Position numbers and translations under genes: made by a program | Notes under the pieces: model-generated | Databases searched by the model: none | What the model was told of the DNA's origin: nothing | The model's input: the letters and a program-made list of their open reading frames with translations, nothing else | In this document: positions 6,003-6,378 of the stretch, one piece after another | Layout: every line of letters starts with the position of its first letter | How positions within the stretch are numbered: position 1 is the stretch's first letter | Source: Clostridiaceae bacterium | GTDB lineage: Bacteria; Bacillota; Clostridia; Oscillospirales; Acutalibacteraceae | NCBI GenBank assembly: GCA_016293225.1 | Contig: JAEDEQ010000089.1 | Location: 1-6,378 of the forward strand | DNA: 6,378 bases | Direction of reading: 5' to 3'

Positions 6003-6037
6003 ATCTAACATCTAATATCTAACATCTAAAATCTAAA
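6003..6037 (-). repeat. Heptad array of TAGAT-containing units, right (inverted) arm
   Basis: Five perfect 7-bp units of ATCTAAN run in tandem on the plus strand, reading NTTAGAT on the minus strand with N being T, T, G, A, G. Starting from the outer end, both arms open with TTTAGAT and keep TAGAT in register (the left arm has one TGGAT). The enclosed sequence at 5922-6002 has no open frame or motif that I recognise. Confidence 0.85.
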
Positions 6038-6043
6038 TTTGTA

Positions 6044-6066
6044 CGGGCGGCGCTCGTAGCCGCCCG
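6044..6066. repeat. GC-rich palindrome (REP-like hairpin)
   Basis: CGGGCGGC (6044-6051) and GCCGCCCG (6059-6066) form a perfect 8-bp stem with a 7-nt loop, GCTCGTA. Outer GTAC tetramers (6041-6044 and 6068-6071) nearly extend it. No T-tract follows, so it is not a typical terminator. The left-arm sequence recurs exactly at the last eight bases of the window. Confidence 0.8.
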
Positions 6067-6074
6067 AGTACTTT

Positions 6075-6113
6075 GCCCGTTGCTCCATTTACCCATAAAG
6101 GAACCACCTACAA
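6075..6113 (+). repeat. Diverged direct repeat, copy 1
   Basis: Positions 6086-6113 match 6222-6249 at 23 of 28 bases, sharing CCCA and AAAGGAAC blocks. The adjoining 6075-6086 (GCCCGTTGCTCC) matches 6279-6290 at 11 of 12 bases. In copy 1 the two blocks touch and run 12-mer then 28-mer; on the right they are in the opposite order and separated. Confidence 0.6.
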
Positions 6114-6138
6114 TTTGAGATTTACGCGGTTGCAACGG

Positions 6139-6176
6139 GTAGGGCGTTTCCGGGCGCCTCAAGCGACGCCCCTACG
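6139..6176 (-). repeat. GC-rich interspersed palindrome, inverted copy 1
   Basis: The 26 bp at 6151-6176 are the exact reverse complement of 6258-6283. On the same strand, GTAGGGCGT (6139-6147) also pairs with ACGCCCCTAC (6166-6175) apart from one bulged base, so the unit can fold by itself into a hairpin. The GTAGGGGCG...CGCCC form resembles short GC-rich interspersed repeats that I associate with gut Clostridia genomes; that association is from memory. Confidence 0.85.
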
Positions 6177-6221
6177 GATTCCGCCCTAAAAAGTACCCCG
6201 GCGGAGCGGACGGATAAAAAT

Positions 6222-6249
6222 CATTTGCCCACAAAGGAACAACGTAAAA
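6222..6249 (+). repeat. Diverged direct repeat, copy 2
   Basis: This is the partner of 6086-6113 (23 of 28 bases identical). It lies between the two arms of the 26-bp inverted repeat, so the inverted repeat and the direct repeat interleave. Confidence 0.6.
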
Positions 6250-6257
6250 GCAAAATT

Positions 6258-6283
6258 CGTAGGGGCGTCGCTTGAGGCGCCCG
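6258..6283 (+). repeat. GC-rich interspersed palindrome, inverted copy 2
   Basis: These 26 bp exactly match the reverse complement of 6151-6176, and identity continues with one mismatch into the AATTCG/AATCCG flank. Internally GGGCG (6263-6267) pairs with CGCCC (6278-6282). The two copies lie 81 bp apart in opposite orientation and could form a large cruciform or stem-loop. Confidence 0.85.
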
Positions 6284-6370
6284 TTGTTCCCCTTTTCGCT
6301 GACCGAAAAATTAACGCGAAACGTCGGGATTTCGTTGGGTTTTTACACGACTGCATTGGGCAAGGGTGTT

Positions 6371-6378
6371 CGGGCGGC
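6371..6378. repeat. Probable truncated copy of the GGGCGGC hairpin at window edge
   Basis: The last eight bases, CGGGCGGC, equal the left arm of the hairpin at 6044-6051. They may be the first arm of another copy cut by the window end. Eight bases alone are weak evidence. Confidence 0.35.

Larger units (their letters stand above)
5793..6378. other. Gene-free region with nested repeats
   Basis: I find no credible coding sequence, tRNA or rRNA in these roughly 590 bp. Plus-strand reading frames from the neighbouring gene's antisense strand end by about 5841. The stretch holds heptad arrays (5880-6037), a GC hairpin (6044-6066), a 26-bp inverted repeat pair (6151-6176 and 6258-6283), diverged direct repeats (6075-6113 and 6222-6290), and a probable truncated hairpin at the right edge. 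The mix of AT-rich and GC-rich repeats suggests several small interspersed elements accumulated here, next to the promoter of the SH3b operon. Confidence 0.6.

Noticed and set aside
5880..6037. Heptad arrays as a CRISPR array
   Set aside because: Units are 7 bp and contiguous with no unique spacers, and there is no cas gene nearby.

Overview
The window reads as chromosomal DNA of a low-to-moderate GC Gram-positive gut bacterium, most likely a Clostridia member such as Oscillospiraceae/Ruminococcaceae. This is an inference. It rests on AGGAG-type ribosome sites, sigma-A-like promoters with TGn extensions, zinc-ribbon membrane proteins with Thr-rich stalks and SH3b domains, a cytoplasmic GH2 enzyme, and a non-coding tail full of GC-rich palindromes and TAGAT heptads. 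No marker gene fixes the species.

Layout, left to right. Positions 1-203 (minus) hold the start of a lipoprotein gene that runs off the left edge. A compact divergent promoter region (204-356) separates it from a complete plus-strand gene for an RlmI/RlmQ-type PUA-domain 23S rRNA methyltransferase (357-1583). After a 153-bp spacer with its own promoter comes a plus-strand gene with a TTG start (1737-2411). It encodes a zinc-ribbon, single-pass membrane protein with an unrecognised outer domain. A strong bidirectional terminator (about 2419-2482) lies between this gene and a minus-strand two-gene operon. The promoter-proximal gene (4281-5693) encodes a zinc-ribbon membrane protein with a Thr-rich stalk, six KAYTTT repeats and two SH3b domains. 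The distal gene (2482-4245) encodes a cytoplasmic family 2 glycoside hydrolase.

The right end, from about 5793 to 6378, shows no gene. It is a patchwork of repeats: two inverted arrays of a TAGAT heptad, a GGGCGGC hairpin, a perfect 26-bp inverted repeat, diverged direct repeats, and what looks like the first arm of another hairpin cut off by the window end.

How the genes work together: the methyltransferase is ribosome housekeeping and is probably unrelated to its neighbours. The two zinc-ribbon membrane proteins share cysteine spacing, topology and nearly the same promoter, which suggests a common envelope-related role or common regulation. The SH3b protein should sit at the cell wall. Its co-transcription with a sugar-cleaving GH2 enzyme suggests a link between envelope and glycan use, but no substrate can be read from the sequence. 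I found no defence system, CRISPR array, transposase, tRNA or rRNA. The most unusual material is the repeat mosaic at the right end and the paired zinc-ribbon genes.
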